The notes: generated by a model not told the origin, from the letters alone. A stretch of DNA of 64,000 bases from Candidatus Woesearchaeota archaeon (GCA_030651375.1 JAUSFM010000016.1:124001-188000); one strand, 5' to 3'. Shown: positions 1 to 8,534, counted from the first letter of the stretch. Numbers and translations are program-made.

Positions 1-297
1 CGGCACCATTTTAATTCCGTCTTTATCAGGAATCAGAATTAATTCTTCGTTGTTTTTTAGCTTATATTTTTCTGCAAGCTCTTTGGGAATGCGCACGCCG
101 AGGCTCATGCCCCATTTTGAAATTTTGACGTGATACTTTTTGAGAGTGCGGTAGATGGTGGCGACCTCGTGGAGCTGTTCCATATTCACGATGCCTTCAC
201 CACAGCGTGCGCAGTGAAAATAGCGGTACGGAATATTGTCTGGCGTGAATGTTCGCCGTTCTTTCATTATTCCGCCGCAGTCATGGCATTTTTTCAT
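1..297 (-). CDS. YgiT-type zinc finger / AbrB-like antitoxin, 3' end outside window
   Basis: The first 99 residues are visible; the reading frame is still open at base 1. The N-terminus has two CxxC pairs (CHDCGG at residue 4 and CARCGE near residue 29), the zinc finger of MqsA/YgiT antitoxins. The rest (KISKWGMSLGVRIPKELAEK) is a SpoVT/AbrB swapped-hairpin DNA-binding domain. Such proteins neutralise a toxin and repress their own operon. The ATG follows the toxin stop codon after one base (TAACATG), so the two genes are cotranscribed, toxin first. The same domain order recurs at 9705-10037. The family call rests on motifs. Confidence 0.8.
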   Translation of the reverse strand, partial: MKKCHDCGGIMKERRTFTPDNIPYRYFHCARCGEGIVNMEQLHEVATIYRTLKKYHVKISKWGMSLGVRIPKELAEKYKLKNNEELILIPDKDGIKMVP

Positions 298-298
298 G

Positions 299-526
299 TT
301 AGTTTCCTTGTTCTATAGTGAAAATGACGAGTTTGGTGCTGATAATCTGCCCAACACAGATAATAGTTCGCTTTCCTTGACTGATAAATTTAACTCCATG
401 TTTGCCGTATCGTTCAACACGCCCTTTATAGAGTGTATCTTGAATAAGATCAGGATCTATTCCGCGTTGAATTGCGCGATCCAATACATGCCATCGAAGT
501 TCAAGAGTATAACGGGAAATGTCCAT
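299..526 (-). CDS. DUF4258-like toxin of a toxin-antitoxin pair
   Basis: A 75-residue protein with the pattern of DUF4258 proteins: an N-terminal helix with HVLDRAIQRGID, a central glycine turn (TLYKGRVERYGKHG), and C-terminal strands (RTIICVGQI, KLVIFTIE). DUF4258 proteins resemble BrnT/RelE-type RNases and are commonly encoded next to YgiT-type zinc finger antitoxins, as here. An RNase activity is inferred from that association; no catalytic residue was identified. An AT-rich TATA-like stretch lies at about 562-577. Confidence 0.7.
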   Translation of the reverse strand: MDISRYTLELRWHVLDRAIQRGIDPDLIQDTLYKGRVERYGKHGVKFISQGKRTIICVGQIISTKLVIFTIEQGN

Positions 527-630
527 GACTGGACTCCCGCAACGAGAGATAGTAAATGATATCTTTTGATATATAAATGTTTGTAGTTAGAGAGTATACA
601 GTTCATAGAAAAGAGCGCATGATTTTTTAT

Positions 631-1941
631 CTATCTCCCAACCCCCACATACTTAAATCCCTTCTCCTTCATCGTGGTTGGTTCCCACACATTTCTGCCG
701 TCAACAACACAGTGCTGTTTCATCATCTGTTTCATCTTCTCAAAGTCCGGTTCTCTAAATTCATCCCATTCAGTCATCTCAACCAGGCAGTCAGCGCCGG
801 AAAGCGCGTCATATGGGTCAGTTCCATATCGTATTTTGTCGCCGTATATTTTTTTGACATGTTCCATGGCTTCAGGGTCAAAGACAGAAACAGAAGCGCC
901 TTCTTTCAAGAGTTGGTCAATCAAAACAAGTGATGGCGCTTCACGAATATCATCTGTTTTCGGCTTAAACGCCAATCCCCATACTGCAATTTTTTTGCCG
1001 CGTACATCGCCAACGAGTTCCTTAATCTTCGGCAATAAGCTTTGTTTTTGCTCCTCATTCACCGCATCAACTGCCTTCAATAATTTGAAATCAACATCGT
1101 GCGAACGCGCCATATCAATAATGCCACGCACGTCTTTCGGAAAACACGAGCCACCGTAGCCCGCACCGGCCTGCAAAAACCGTGAACCAATGCGGGTATC
1201 CAGCCCCATGCCGCGGGCAACTTCTTTGACATCAGCCCCGACCTTCTCGCACAGCCGTGAAATCTCATTCATAAAAGAAATACGCGTAGCTAACATGGCG
1301 TTTGACGCATATTTTATCATCTCTGCGGTTGGAATGTCAGTAAAAATAATCGGTTTCCCCACCCGCTCAATGGCGGAATACAGCTGTTTCATAAGCTCAC
1401 GTGCAGTATCAGAATCAGAGCCAATAACAACGCGGTCGGGGTTTTGGAAATCATGCACCGCTGCGCCTTCGCGTAAAAATTCTGGATTGGAAACAACATC
1501 AAACGAATAGGAAGAGCCCATGTCTTTTTGTTTTTCTTGAATGAGCTTTTTAACTCGTGCAGCCGTGCCCACTGGTACTGTGCTTTTATTCACAACAACC
1601 TTGTATTCGTTGATATAGACTCCAATGTCAGCAGCAACCGCATCCACAAACCGCAGGTCAACACTGCCGTCAAGATTTGACGGCGTTCCAACCGCAACAA
1701 AAATAACGTCGCCGTGCTCAATGGCCTGCTGTTTATTTGTGGTGAATACCAGACGGTTCTTCTGGACATTGGCAAGGACCAAATCCTTCAGCCCAGGCTC
1801 GTAGATAGGAATCACACCGGAATTCAGTTTCGCAATTTTGTCAGCGTCAATATCTAAACACACAACATCGTTGCCGAAGTTTGCCAAGCACGCTCCCGAA
1901 ACCAGTCCAACGTAGCCCGTGCCGATAATTGTAATTTTCAT
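631..1941 (-). CDS. ugd: UDP-glucose 6-dehydrogenase
   Basis: Oxidises UDP-glucose to UDP-glucuronate with two NAD+, in the cytoplasm. The 436-residue length is normal for the family. The N-terminus has the Rossmann motif GTGYVG (residues 7-12) and an acidic strand end (CLDIDADKI). The nucleophile is Cys266 in GYGGSCFPKD. FLREG and the C-terminal GLAFKPKTDDIREAPS segment are also present. The start overlaps the stop of the upstream mutase by four bases, so it is the last gene of a sugar-nucleotide operon. It probably feeds glucuronate or derived sugars into surface glycans. A UDP-ManNAc dehydrogenase specificity cannot be fully excluded. Confidence 0.9.
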   Translation of the reverse strand: MKITIIGTGYVGLVSGACLANFGNDVVCLDIDADKIAKLNSGVIPIYEPGLKDLVLANVQKNRLVFTTNKQQAIEHGDVIFVAVGTPSNLDGSVDLRFVDAVAADIGVYINEYKVVVNKSTVPVGTAARVKKLIQEKQKDMGSSYSFDVVSNPEFLREGAAVHDFQNPDRVVIGSDSDTARELMKQLYSAIERVGKPIIFTDIPTAEMIKYASNAMLATRISFMNEISRLCEKVGADVKEVARGMGLDTRIGSRFLQAGAGYGGSCFPKDVRGIIDMARSHDVDFKLLKAVDAVNEEQKQSLLPKIKELVGDVRGKKIAVWGLAFKPKTDDIREAPSLVLIDQLLKEGASVSVFDPEAMEHVKKIYGDKIRYGTDPYDALSGADCLVEMTEWDEFREPDFEKMKQMMKQHCVVDGRNVWEPTTMKEKGFKYVGVGR

Positions 1942-3335
1942 TCGTGCACCATGCTGTTTTTAACAAAGTCACTGCCCATGTTCATTAAATATTCTGCTTG
2001 TTCTTTCGTCCGCGCCTCGGTGAAGATGCGGAATTCAGGAGCGTTCTGGGACGGCCGGAATAATATCCATGCGTTGTTTTTGAACAGCACCTTGACGCCG
2101 TCCATGGTTTCAACACCGGCAACATGGTCGTCAAATTTGGCAATAAACTCGTGCTGGCAACGCTCTAAAATCGACTCATTCAATGAAGATGCACAATCAA
2201 ATTTATCTTTGAGCTGATGGTACACTGGTACGTCCTTGCGCACCTCGTGCAGCGGGCGGTGGCGAAGCCAGTTGAGCACTTCTATCGTCGGTATGCCGCC
2301 ATCTCGGCTAAAATGATACTCACCAAAAATACTGCCGCCGTTACTTTCAAAGCCGAAACATTTGGTGCCTTCAGAAAGAAGCTGTTTCATCTGGGAAACA
2401 ACATACGGCGCGCCAACTTTGGTGCGGAAAACTTCTTTGTTCAGGCAGTCAATAACTGAGGAAACATTAATCGGTGTGACAATCGCTTCAAAGGAAGGGT
2501 TGCGTGCAATGAGCGTGCAGATAACATCCGGCACAATAAGTGTGCCGTCTTTTTGATAGAAAACAACACGGTCGCCGTCGCCGTCATACACTACCCCGAC
2601 ATCGGCGTTGTGTTCCTTGAGCGCTGCGGCAAGTTCTGGATGGCCTGTTAGTTTTTCCGTGTCAACGGCGATAAAACCAGTAGCAGGAGGCAGTTCATGC
2701 ACCGTCGCTCCGAGCAACCGGAGAACGCCGGGGATAACAAACGATTGGCAACTGTTTCGTGCATCAACCACAACGGTCAACCCGTTGAATGGCCGCTGTT
2801 TGGTGTGGGTGATTTTGACTGCGTGCTTGCGCAGCAATTCAGTGTACAGCGAGTTTGCATCTGATGATTCAGCCACTGCATTTGCTCGCACCAGAGGGGT
2901 AATATGTTCAAGCTCGGCATAGATTTTTTCAAGTGCCGTCTCGTCATCTTTTAATATCTCGCCAGATGGTAAGAAAAATTTAATCCCATTCATGTGTTCA
3001 GGAATGTGGCTGCCGGTAATCATGATGCCGCCGGCACATTTTTTTTCCTTGACATAGTACGCAATCGCGGGTGTTGGCGTAATTCCCTGAAACGAAACAT
3101 CACATCCTTCGTCGGTAATGGCTTGTATCACGGCGTCCTTGATGTGCGGACTGCTCGGCCGCAGGTCCATGCCGATAGCAAAAACGCCTTTGCGCGACTG
3201 CGGCGCTGCGTAGGCGAGAAAGGCGCGCGTGATGGCATAACAGAAACTATCAGTCAGAGAGATATAATCCTGTGCCGAAGTTGATTCTGCATAGCCACGA
3301 ATACCTGATGTCCCGAATAATTTTGTTTGTTTCAT
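1938..3335 (-). CDS. Phosphomannomutase/phosphoglucomutase family protein
   Basis: An alpha-D-phosphohexomutase that interconverts hexose 6-phosphate and 1-phosphate. It starts with the family signature LFGTSGIRG. The phosphoserine loop reads MITGSHIPEHMNG (Ser109), slightly different from the usual TASHNP, and the metal loop DGDGDR is at 251-256. The sugar-binding loop FESNGGS and the C-terminal phosphate-binding loop RPSQNAPEFRIFTEA are present. Length (465) is normal. It overlaps both neighbours by four bases, giving tight translational coupling. Whether glucose, mannose or glucosamine phosphate is preferred cannot be read from the sequence. Supplying glucose 1-phosphate toward the downstream dehydrogenase would fit. 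Confidence 0.85.
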   Translation of the reverse strand: MKQTKLFGTSGIRGYAESTSAQDYISLTDSFCYAITRAFLAYAAPQSRKGVFAIGMDLRPSSPHIKDAVIQAITDEGCDVSFQGITPTPAIAYYVKEKKCAGGIMITGSHIPEHMNGIKFFLPSGEILKDDETALEKIYAELEHITPLVRANAVAESSDANSLYTELLRKHAVKITHTKQRPFNGLTVVVDARNSCQSFVIPGVLRLLGATVHELPPATGFIAVDTEKLTGHPELAAALKEHNADVGVVYDGDGDRVVFYQKDGTLIVPDVICTLIARNPSFEAIVTPINVSSVIDCLNKEVFRTKVGAPYVVSQMKQLLSEGTKCFGFESNGGSIFGEYHFSRDGGIPTIEVLNWLRHRPLHEVRKDVPVYHQLKDKFDCASSLNESILERCQHEFIAKFDDHVAGVETMDGVKVLFKNNAWILFRPSQNAPEFRIFTEARTKEQAEYLMNMGSDFVKNSMVHE

Positions 3336-3994
3336 AGGCGTTCAATAACCTCAGGCGTTATTTCGGAAAATGAGCCGGCAATCAGGTCGGCATGTTGGAG
3401 CTCTTCTGCAGTGTTGCGTGAATTGAGGATGGCAATGCATTTCATGCCGGCGCTTTTTGCCGCGGTGATGCCGGTCTTTGAGTCTTCAATAACCACACAG
3501 TGATACGGATCTTCTTCCAGCAGGTGGGCAATTTTGAGGTACACTTCAGGATGTGGTTTTCCAACTTTGACGCCTTCGCCGCCGATGATGACATTGAATT
3601 TGTCGTCGATATTCAGCGTGGAAAGAACCGCATTGACGGCAACCATGCTCGTGGTGCTACCCAAACCGAGCTTGTACCCGCCGGTGGAAAGCTGGTGGAT
3701 GAGTGCAACAACGCCATTCCGTGGCTGAATCGTGCCGCGCATCATGTCGCCGGCAAGATGGTCTTTTTTCATGATGAGGAGCTCACGGAATTGCACATCT
3801 TCTTTTGAGAGGTGGTTGAATTCTTCGAGCACAAGCCGCGTGCTGACGAGCCCGTGCTTGCCGCATATTTTTGAAAAATAATAAGTTCGGTCAATCGGTA
3901 TGCCGATGGCTGTGTAGGTTTTAATCCATGCATCGCAGTGGAAGTCTTCGCTTTCCACAATGACGCCGTCCATGTCAAAGATGACTGTTTTCAT
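3332..3994 (-). CDS. HAD-superfamily phosphatase or beta-phosphoglucomutase-like enzyme
   Basis: A 220-residue HAD subfamily IA protein with motif I DMDGV (Asp7, Asp9), a helical cap, motif II in GLGSTTS, the lysine in GKPHPEVYL and the acidic motif VVIEDSKTGI. These residues form the aspartyl-phosphate active site. Related enzymes dephosphorylate sugar phosphates or isomerise hexose 1-phosphates. In this operon it sits between a phosphohexomutase and an HD protein upstream of a sugar kinase, so a sugar phosphate is the likely substrate. It overlaps both neighbours by four bases. The exact substrate is unknown. Confidence 0.8.
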   Translation of the reverse strand: MKTVIFDMDGVIVESEDFHCDAWIKTYTAIGIPIDRTYYFSKICGKHGLVSTRLVLEEFNHLSKEDVQFRELLIMKKDHLAGDMMRGTIQPRNGVVALIHQLSTGGYKLGLGSTTSMVAVNAVLSTLNIDDKFNVIIGGEGVKVGKPHPEVYLKIAHLLEEDPYHCVVIEDSKTGITAAKSAGMKCIAILNSRNTAEELQHADLIAGSFSEITPEVIERL

Positions 3995-4620
3995 GGGATC
4001 ATGTCCTTTAATTTTTCTGGTGGAAAATCAATGTGCGCAAAAAGTTCTTGTTCAACTTGTTTTGCTTTTTCGATTTCATGCGTCCATTTCGGCAGGATTT
4101 TTGAAAGCCTTGCTTTTTTCCGTTCGTAGGCCTCTGCAGCGCGCTCATCGATGGTGACAATCGTGTCAATAAATACGCGCCAGTCGCTGTACCATTTTAT
4201 TTTTTCTTCGATGGACATGCGCGCAGTGTCGTGCTCACCGTTTGCATCTTTGGTGCCACGAATGATAGCTGCCAATTCAGGATAGTTGGTATGCAGGATT
4301 TCGTACGCAATGGCGTCTTCGTGCATGCCAGCGTATTTTTTGCGGAGCTGAGCGTGCATCGCAATCTGTGCAGGAGTTGGATAAAAATTGAGTGTAGGAT
4401 TTGGCGTGCTGATGTTTTCAAAGACGACTGCTTTCATCAAATCATGCAGGAGGCAGGCGCGTGAAACCAATTCAACGTTGACTGCCATTCCTTTTTTTTT
4501 GAGTTCCTGCGCCAAAAACGTGCCGACCTCGCACACTTTTTTGCAGTGGCTGAAAATGTTTGACGGCACGGCGTACGTTTCAAAGAGCGCAAGCGCTTCA
4601 GCATGCGTTGGCAGATTCAT
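3991..4620 (-). CDS. HD-domain phosphohydrolase in sugar operon
   Basis: A 209-residue protein with an HD-domain core: an upstream histidine in NIFSHCKKVCEVG (His25), then ACLLHDLMKA (His59-Asp60), followed by helices. HD proteins are metal-dependent phosphohydrolases, often acting on nucleotides or phosphate esters. It overlaps both the GHMP kinase stop and the HAD start by four bases. It is therefore embedded in the sugar operon rather than being a separate nucleotide-repair gene. This is not one of the usual enzymes of heptose or hexose activation, so its substrate is open. Nothing suggests a pseudogene. Confidence 0.75.
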   Translation of the reverse strand: MNLPTHAEALALFETYAVPSNIFSHCKKVCEVGTFLAQELKKKGMAVNVELVSRACLLHDLMKAVVFENISTPNPTLNFYPTPAQIAMHAQLRKKYAGMHEDAIAYEILHTNYPELAAIIRGTKDANGEHDTARMSIEEKIKWYSDWRVFIDTIVTIDERAAEAYERKKARLSKILPKWTHEIEKAKQVEQELFAHIDFPPEKLKDMIP

Positions 4621-5762
4621 TGGTTCGCCTGCTCAAACGATTCTGTGTGGTGAAAAACATGGCCTTTGTCCATAATGGTATAGTCGACATAGTTGAATTC
4701 TTCCATTGCTTCACTGCGCATTTTTGCAAGATTTTCTGGATTGGGTGAAAAGACAAGCACGCTACCGCCGCCTGCGCCGAGTGGAAACGTGGTGCAATTG
4801 TGGCGTTCTGCCATGGCCTGTAATTTTTTGTGCGACTCGACCATGTAGCTGGCGCAGAGCTGGACACGGATATTTCTATATTCGTTAATCGCGTCAACCA
4901 TGGCATGCCAGTGCTTGTTGCGCAGCGCTTCGCGAAAATTATACGCGAGCTCGCATTTTTTCTTGTGGAGCTTGAATCCATTTACTTTGCGCAGTTCGTC
5001 GTGCCATTTGGCGTTGGTGTCGGCGCTGTACCGTTCGTGGGTAAAATAAATGTCCATTCTGCTGCGCACGTCTGCGTAGTCCTCGGGCTTGAGCAGTTCT
5101 TGTCTGATGGAGGTGCCGTAGAAGTTGTCCTGCCCGGGAATGCCCCACGGAAACCAGACATAGTCGCGAATGCCGCCGAACACCGCAGCGGATTGTTCCT
5201 GCGTGCCCGTGATGCTGACGCCGAGATCATGCTCAATCATTGAGGCCATGCCGATGATTTGATGATTGGTAAATCGGTTGCCAGTCAGCTTGTTGGCAAG
5301 CAAACAAACACCGACCGTAACGGCCGCACTGCCGCCGAGTCCTGCAGATTTTAATTCCGGGCGCTCGTTTTTTACGATGAATTTCACGCCGTCGAGATTG
5401 AATGTGTCCATGATGCGCAGCAGCCAGTTTTCTCTCGTCGGAGGAATGGCGTCTTTGTTGTAGATGTAACTAAATCCAAAATCAATACTCTCAACACCCA
5501 GCTTGCCCAACTCGATGGGCACCGCAGTAATTTCCGTGCCAACAGAAATGGAAATGCCAACGGTGCGTGGAAACGTGTTGCTCCATTCCATTTTCGGATC
5601 GGCATGCGGATTTGCAGGAATATCAGTAAGGTGCCAAAATGATTGCTGGAACATACGCAGGTCAAGGCTGGAGCCCGGCCCGTCGATTCTGTTGAATACT
5701 TTGATGCTGGGCAGTTTCCCTTCTTCCTTTGCTTTGGTGAGTATTGTATGGATGTGATTCAT
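4617..5762 (-). CDS. GHMP-family sugar kinase, HddA-like
   Basis: A 381-residue GHMP kinase (galactokinase, homoserine, mevalonate and phosphomevalonate kinase fold). The phosphate-binding motif 2 is KSAGLGGSAAVTVG (about 138-151) and the C-terminal motif 3 is FPLGAGGGSVLVF. Its overall layout resembles D-glycero-D-manno-heptose 7-phosphate kinases, which phosphorylate C1 of a sugar phosphate before nucleotidyl transfer. The next upstream gene is a sugar nucleotidyltransferase and a phosphatase lies downstream. That order recalls GDP-heptose synthesis, although no sedoheptulose-phosphate isomerase is present here. Substrate assignment is therefore tentative. Confidence 0.75.
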   Translation of the reverse strand: MNHIHTILTKAKEEGKLPSIKVFNRIDGPGSSLDLRMFQQSFWHLTDIPANPHADPKMEWSNTFPRTVGISISVGTEITAVPIELGKLGVESIDFGFSYIYNKDAIPPTRENWLLRIMDTFNLDGVKFIVKNERPELKSAGLGGSAAVTVGVCLLANKLTGNRFTNHQIIGMASMIEHDLGVSITGTQEQSAAVFGGIRDYVWFPWGIPGQDNFYGTSIRQELLKPEDYADVRSRMDIYFTHERYSADTNAKWHDELRKVNGFKLHKKKCELAYNFREALRNKHWHAMVDAINEYRNIRVQLCASYMVESHKKLQAMAERHNCTTFPLGAGGGSVLVFSPNPENLAKMRSEAMEEFNYVDYTIMDKGHVFHHTESFEQANQ

Positions 5763-5808
5763 CGTAAACCCCCACTATGCCGACGAGCGACTACCGAACG
5801 CCGAATGC

Positions 5809-6513
5809 CTAACAAATGTCTTCCCATTCTTTAATCGCTTTTTCATAGCGTTCCATGGTGCCGGTGTCAAACCATTGGCCGTCCGATACAAACCCAAATA
5901 GTTTTCCTTCGCCCGCAAGTTTTGGAAACACACTTTTTTCGAGCATGCAAAAGCCCGGGCTGATGTACTTCAGTACGTCGGGCTCCATAATGTAAAACCC
6001 CGAGCTGATGAGATTGCTCGGCGCTTGTTCGCGGGCTGGCTTTTCAACAAACTCAAGGATGCGTTCTCCTTCAAAGCGCGCAACGCCGTACTGGCTGGGG
6101 TCTTCGACACGCACCAGCGCGATGGTGACAAGCGCGTTATTTTTTTTGTGGAGCGCGAGCATTTTTTGAATGTCGATTTTTTTCAGCTCATCGCCGTTGG
6201 AGCAGATGAATGTTTCGGTGAGCAGGTGCTTGCCGAGCAGCAGCGGGCCGCCGGTGCCCACCGGCTCGGTCTCTTCAATATAATCCAACGCAATGCCGAG
6301 CTTTTCGCCGTTTTGAAAGTGCGCACGAATTTTGTCCCGCATGTGGCCGACTGCCAGCGTGACATTGGTGACGCCGTGCTTTTTAAGCAGGTCAATAAGG
6401 TGCTCGGTTAATGGCCTGCCATGTACCGGAATAAGCGCTTTTGGAATCTCGTAGGTTATAGGCCGGAGACGGGTTCCAAGGCCCCCTGCAAGGATGACTG
6501 CTCGGTTGATCAT
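5809..6513 (-). CDS. Sugar-1-phosphate nucleotidyltransferase
   Basis: A 234-residue nucleotidyltransferase of the NTP_transferase family, close in layout to mannose-1-phosphate guanylyltransferases and HddC. The pyrophosphorylase signature AGGLGTRLRP is at 9-18, with PKALIPVHGRP after it, VGTGGPLL as the base/sugar loop and FICSNGDEL as the metal site. The start at 6513 is chosen over an upstream extension: the glycine-rich loop then lies at its usual distance from the N-terminus, and a TATA box lies 26 bases upstream. It would activate the sugar phosphate made by the kinase and phosphatase downstream. Confidence 0.82.
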   Translation of the reverse strand: MINRAVILAGGLGTRLRPITYEIPKALIPVHGRPLTEHLIDLLKKHGVTNVTLAVGHMRDKIRAHFQNGEKLGIALDYIEETEPVGTGGPLLLGKHLLTETFICSNGDELKKIDIQKMLALHKKNNALVTIALVRVEDPSQYGVARFEGERILEFVEKPAREQAPSNLISSGFYIMEPDVLKYISPGFCMLEKSVFPKLAGEGKLFGFVSDGQWFDTGTMERYEKAIKEWEDIC

Positions 6514-6536
6514 TTGACCACGGTGGTACCAAGGGG

Positions 6537-6545
6537 TATTTAAAT
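6537..6545 (-). promoter_or_regulatory. TATA box for sugar operon
   Basis: On the minus strand the sequence ATTTAAATA is centred about 28 bases before the ATG at 6513. This implies a leaderless or nearly leaderless transcript for the six-gene sugar operon. It lies back to back with the 5S rRNA promoter. Confidence 0.6.
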
Positions 6546-6566
6546 TTAATGAGCTCAAAAACACAA

Positions 6567-6577
6567 CTTTTAAATAC
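6567..6577 (+). promoter_or_regulatory. TATA box for 5S rRNA
   Basis: CTTTTAAATAC is centred about 26 bases before the predicted 5' end of the 5S rRNA. This is the standard spacing of an archaeal TATA box. Confidence 0.65.
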
Positions 6578-6597
6578 CCCCTCGTTGTTGTTCATCT

Positions 6598-6710
6598 TGA
6601 ACGGCCATAGGGGCGTGGTCCTACCCGGTCCCATTCCGAACCCGGCAGTCAAGAACGCCTCCGTTTCCGGTTGTACTGCACTCCGTGCGGGAACCCGGGA
6701 AAGCTGTTCA
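6598..6710 (+). rRNA. rrf: 5S ribosomal RNA
   Basis: About 113 nt with the diagnostic 5S core: GGTCCTACCCGGTCCCATTC followed by CGAACCCGG, then a helix IV/V region. The terminal helix pairs TGAACGGC at the 5' end with GCTGTTCA at the 3' end. No 16S or 23S gene and no tRNA is adjacent, so the 5S gene is transcribed from its own promoter. A T-run follows directly. Unlinked 5S genes are known in archaea. Confidence 0.95.
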
Positions 6711-6720
6711 CCTTTTTTTC
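6711..6720 (+). terminator. T-rich terminator after 5S rRNA
   Basis: A CCTTTTTTTC tract follows the closing helix of the 5S rRNA at once. Archaeal RNA polymerase commonly terminates at such T-runs without needing a hairpin. Confidence 0.6.
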
Positions 6721-6780
6721 TAAAACAACAAAAAGAAGTGTACCAAAATGATACTGAATAGTTAAAAATAATTAAAAAAA

Positions 6781-7371
6781 TTATTCTGGACGGTCAGGAA
6801 TTCTCAACGGCAAGCGTGCTGTATTTTCGTAATACATGACGCTTAGATTTCCTGAATGAGGCATTCCTGCAGGAACACCGGGCTTGTAGAAACGTGAATC
6901 CTTCACAAAGCCAAGTTGAGCCATAGACCGGAGCTCAGGGAAGCGTGTTTCTGTTGCATCTTCGCTCACCAGAAAATCAACACCGCGACGCTCCATACGT
7001 GTAGCAAGTGCTTCCACCAATGCAAGGCCGTATCCTTGACGCCTGAATTCTGGCTCGATGCCGATGCGGATAACTTCGGCAACGGTTTTCGCCTCATATC
7101 GTTGAGGCTCTGTTGGAGCCGATTGGCGATCGTGCACTGCAAGAACGCGGTAATCAAGAAATCCGATGCTTCCTGTTTTCGTGTCTGACTGTGGTGAAAC
7201 GTCGGAAAACACGCGGCGCTCTGAAGCAGAAACAACCGAACCAACAATCAGGCGTTCAGCGTGGATTATTATATCAGAACTCCACATCTCGGCGAAGTCT
7301 TGGCTTAGCTGTTCTTTTACCCAACCAATATAGTTGACTCGAACAATACCTTCTGATTCACTGGTAACCAT
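6781..7371 (-). CDS. GNAT-family N-acetyltransferase
   Basis: A 196-residue GCN5-related acetyltransferase. Motif A, which binds the acetyl-CoA pyrophosphate, is EVIRIGIEPEFRRQGYGLAL; motif B follows with a helix and LGFVKDSRFYKPG. Substrates range from protein N-termini to small amines and cannot be predicted here. The ATG at 7371 is preferred to the TTG six bases upstream because a strong GGAGG ribosome-binding site precedes it. A TATA-like box lies around 7405-7414. It diverges from the gene at 7469. Confidence 0.75.
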   Translation of the reverse strand: MVTSESEGIVRVNYIGWVKEQLSQDFAEMWSSDIIIHAERLIVGSVVSASERRVFSDVSPQSDTKTGSIGFLDYRVLAVHDRQSAPTEPQRYEAKTVAEVIRIGIEPEFRRQGYGLALVEALATRMERRGVDFLVSEDATETRFPELRSMAQLGFVKDSRFYKPGVPAGMPHSGNLSVMYYENTARLPLRIPDRPE

Positions 7372-7468
7372 GAGCAAAACCTCCGAACGACGGAATTATA
7401 CGGTGATTTATAAGATTTTGCCTTTTTGGGCGATAGGTTTAAAAGCAAGGCCTTTTCGGAGTGGTTGC

Positions 7469-7990
7469 ATGCTCGCTGAGAAGTTGAACAAGAGAAAAAG
7501 AAAAACAGCACTGTATGGAGCCATAGCACTCATCGGCATGGGCGCTATTAGGGGAATAGACCGCACTACGCCGTATGGCCAGAATCCCGAGCCAGCAGCC
7601 AACCGAGTGTGTTCAGTGCCGAATTATACGGTCGATGATATTCTTGAAGGTGTGCCAATTGAAAAAGCGGTTGGTGTTGGTGACTATCTTGATTTGAGAA
7701 GAACACACGCAGATATGGTGGTGTTCATGCACGATAATAGCCCCAGTTCGGTTGGGCTTGCACGCGTGGTGCAGAAGCTTGTTGCTGCATTTCCCCAAGC
7801 GTATTTTGTTGCGTATGAATCAGCCCGTGATTTCAATGATGAAGGCCAAAACATTGTGCTGCCGGCACTGGTGGTGTACCGTGATGCAGAACAGCGCAGA
7901 ACCTATCAGGCGTATGCTGTACGCGAACGAAACATTGATGCAGCCGTTGCCAGAATTACTGAAGATGTTCAGCGAGTGTTTGCCCAGTAA
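7469..7990 (+). CDS. Membrane-anchored protein with possible thioredoxin-like fold
   Basis: A 173-residue protein. A basic N-terminus (KLNKRKRK) is followed by a hydrophobic segment at about 14-26, so the rest is probably outside the membrane. The C-terminal part alternates strands and helices (ADMVVFMHDNSPS, AYFVAYESAR, LPALVVYRDAE) with a proline where thioredoxins have cis-Pro. The CxxC pair is absent (HDNSPS is in that place), so it would not be a disulfide oxidoreductase. The ATG at 7469 fits a TATA box (TTTAAAAG, about 7439-7446) 26 bases upstream. The fold call is weak. Confidence 0.6.
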   Translation: MLAEKLNKRKRKTALYGAIALIGMGAIRGIDRTTPYGQNPEPAANRVCSVPNYTVDDILEGVPIEKAVGVGDYLDLRRTHADMVVFMHDNSPSSVGLARVVQKLVAAFPQAYFVAYESARDFNDEGQNIVLPALVVYRDAEQRRTYQAYAVRERNIDAAVARITEDVQRVFAQ

Positions 7991-8009
7991 GACAGATTGA
8001 GAAACAGAT

Positions 8010-8534
8010 TTATTTTCCCTTCCAGTTTATGAAGGTATCTTTCTTTTTATTGATGAAATAGACCATCAGCAGGAACGTCACCACGAGTATAATGAATCCA
8101 AGTTTGCTGCGCGTGTCAAAGTAGCGGATGGTCGCGCCAAACGTCGTTGCGATGCTTCCCAAAAACAGCCCCATGGAGACGCTGTCTTTCAGTGCAGGAA
8201 TAAACACTGCCCCTAACAGAACGACGAGGTTAAAGAGGGTGATGAAAACGTACTTTGTTCCTTCATACTGCAGTTTTTCCTGCTCCCATTTCTCCTGTTC
8301 CTGCTGGTTTTGCTGCTGGCACACGCGCTGTTTTTCTGAAATGTCGCCGCGCAGCGCTTCAGTGCCGTCTTCCGGCCGCGCAGGATAGGGATATTTGTTG
8401 TAGCAGTCAATCGATGGCTGATAATAGGAATGCGTGCCGGTATATTGCGGGAAAAAGACATTGGCACCTAAGAATACCATTGGGATGTAGAGGAGAACGA
8501 TGATCAACACTGATATGAGTTTGGTCCAGTTCAT
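8010..8534 (-). CDS. Integral membrane protein, unknown function
   Basis: A 174-residue protein with an N-terminal membrane segment (about 7-27), an outer or inner loop rich in Gln and Glu (QQQNQQEQEKWEQEK), and three further hydrophobic segments between about 95 and 165. It ends in the basic tail KKKDTFINWKGK. The loop contains two cysteines that could form a disulfide if outside. No family was recognised. It converges with the gene ending at 7990. Confidence 0.65.
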   Translation of the reverse strand: MNWTKLISVLIIVLLYIPMVFLGANVFFPQYTGTHSYYQPSIDCYNKYPYPARPEDGTEALRGDISEKQRVCQQQNQQEQEKWEQEKLQYEGTKYVFITLFNLVVLLGAVFIPALKDSVSMGLFLGSIATTFGATIRYFDTRSKLGFIILVVTFLLMVYFINKKKDTFINWKGK

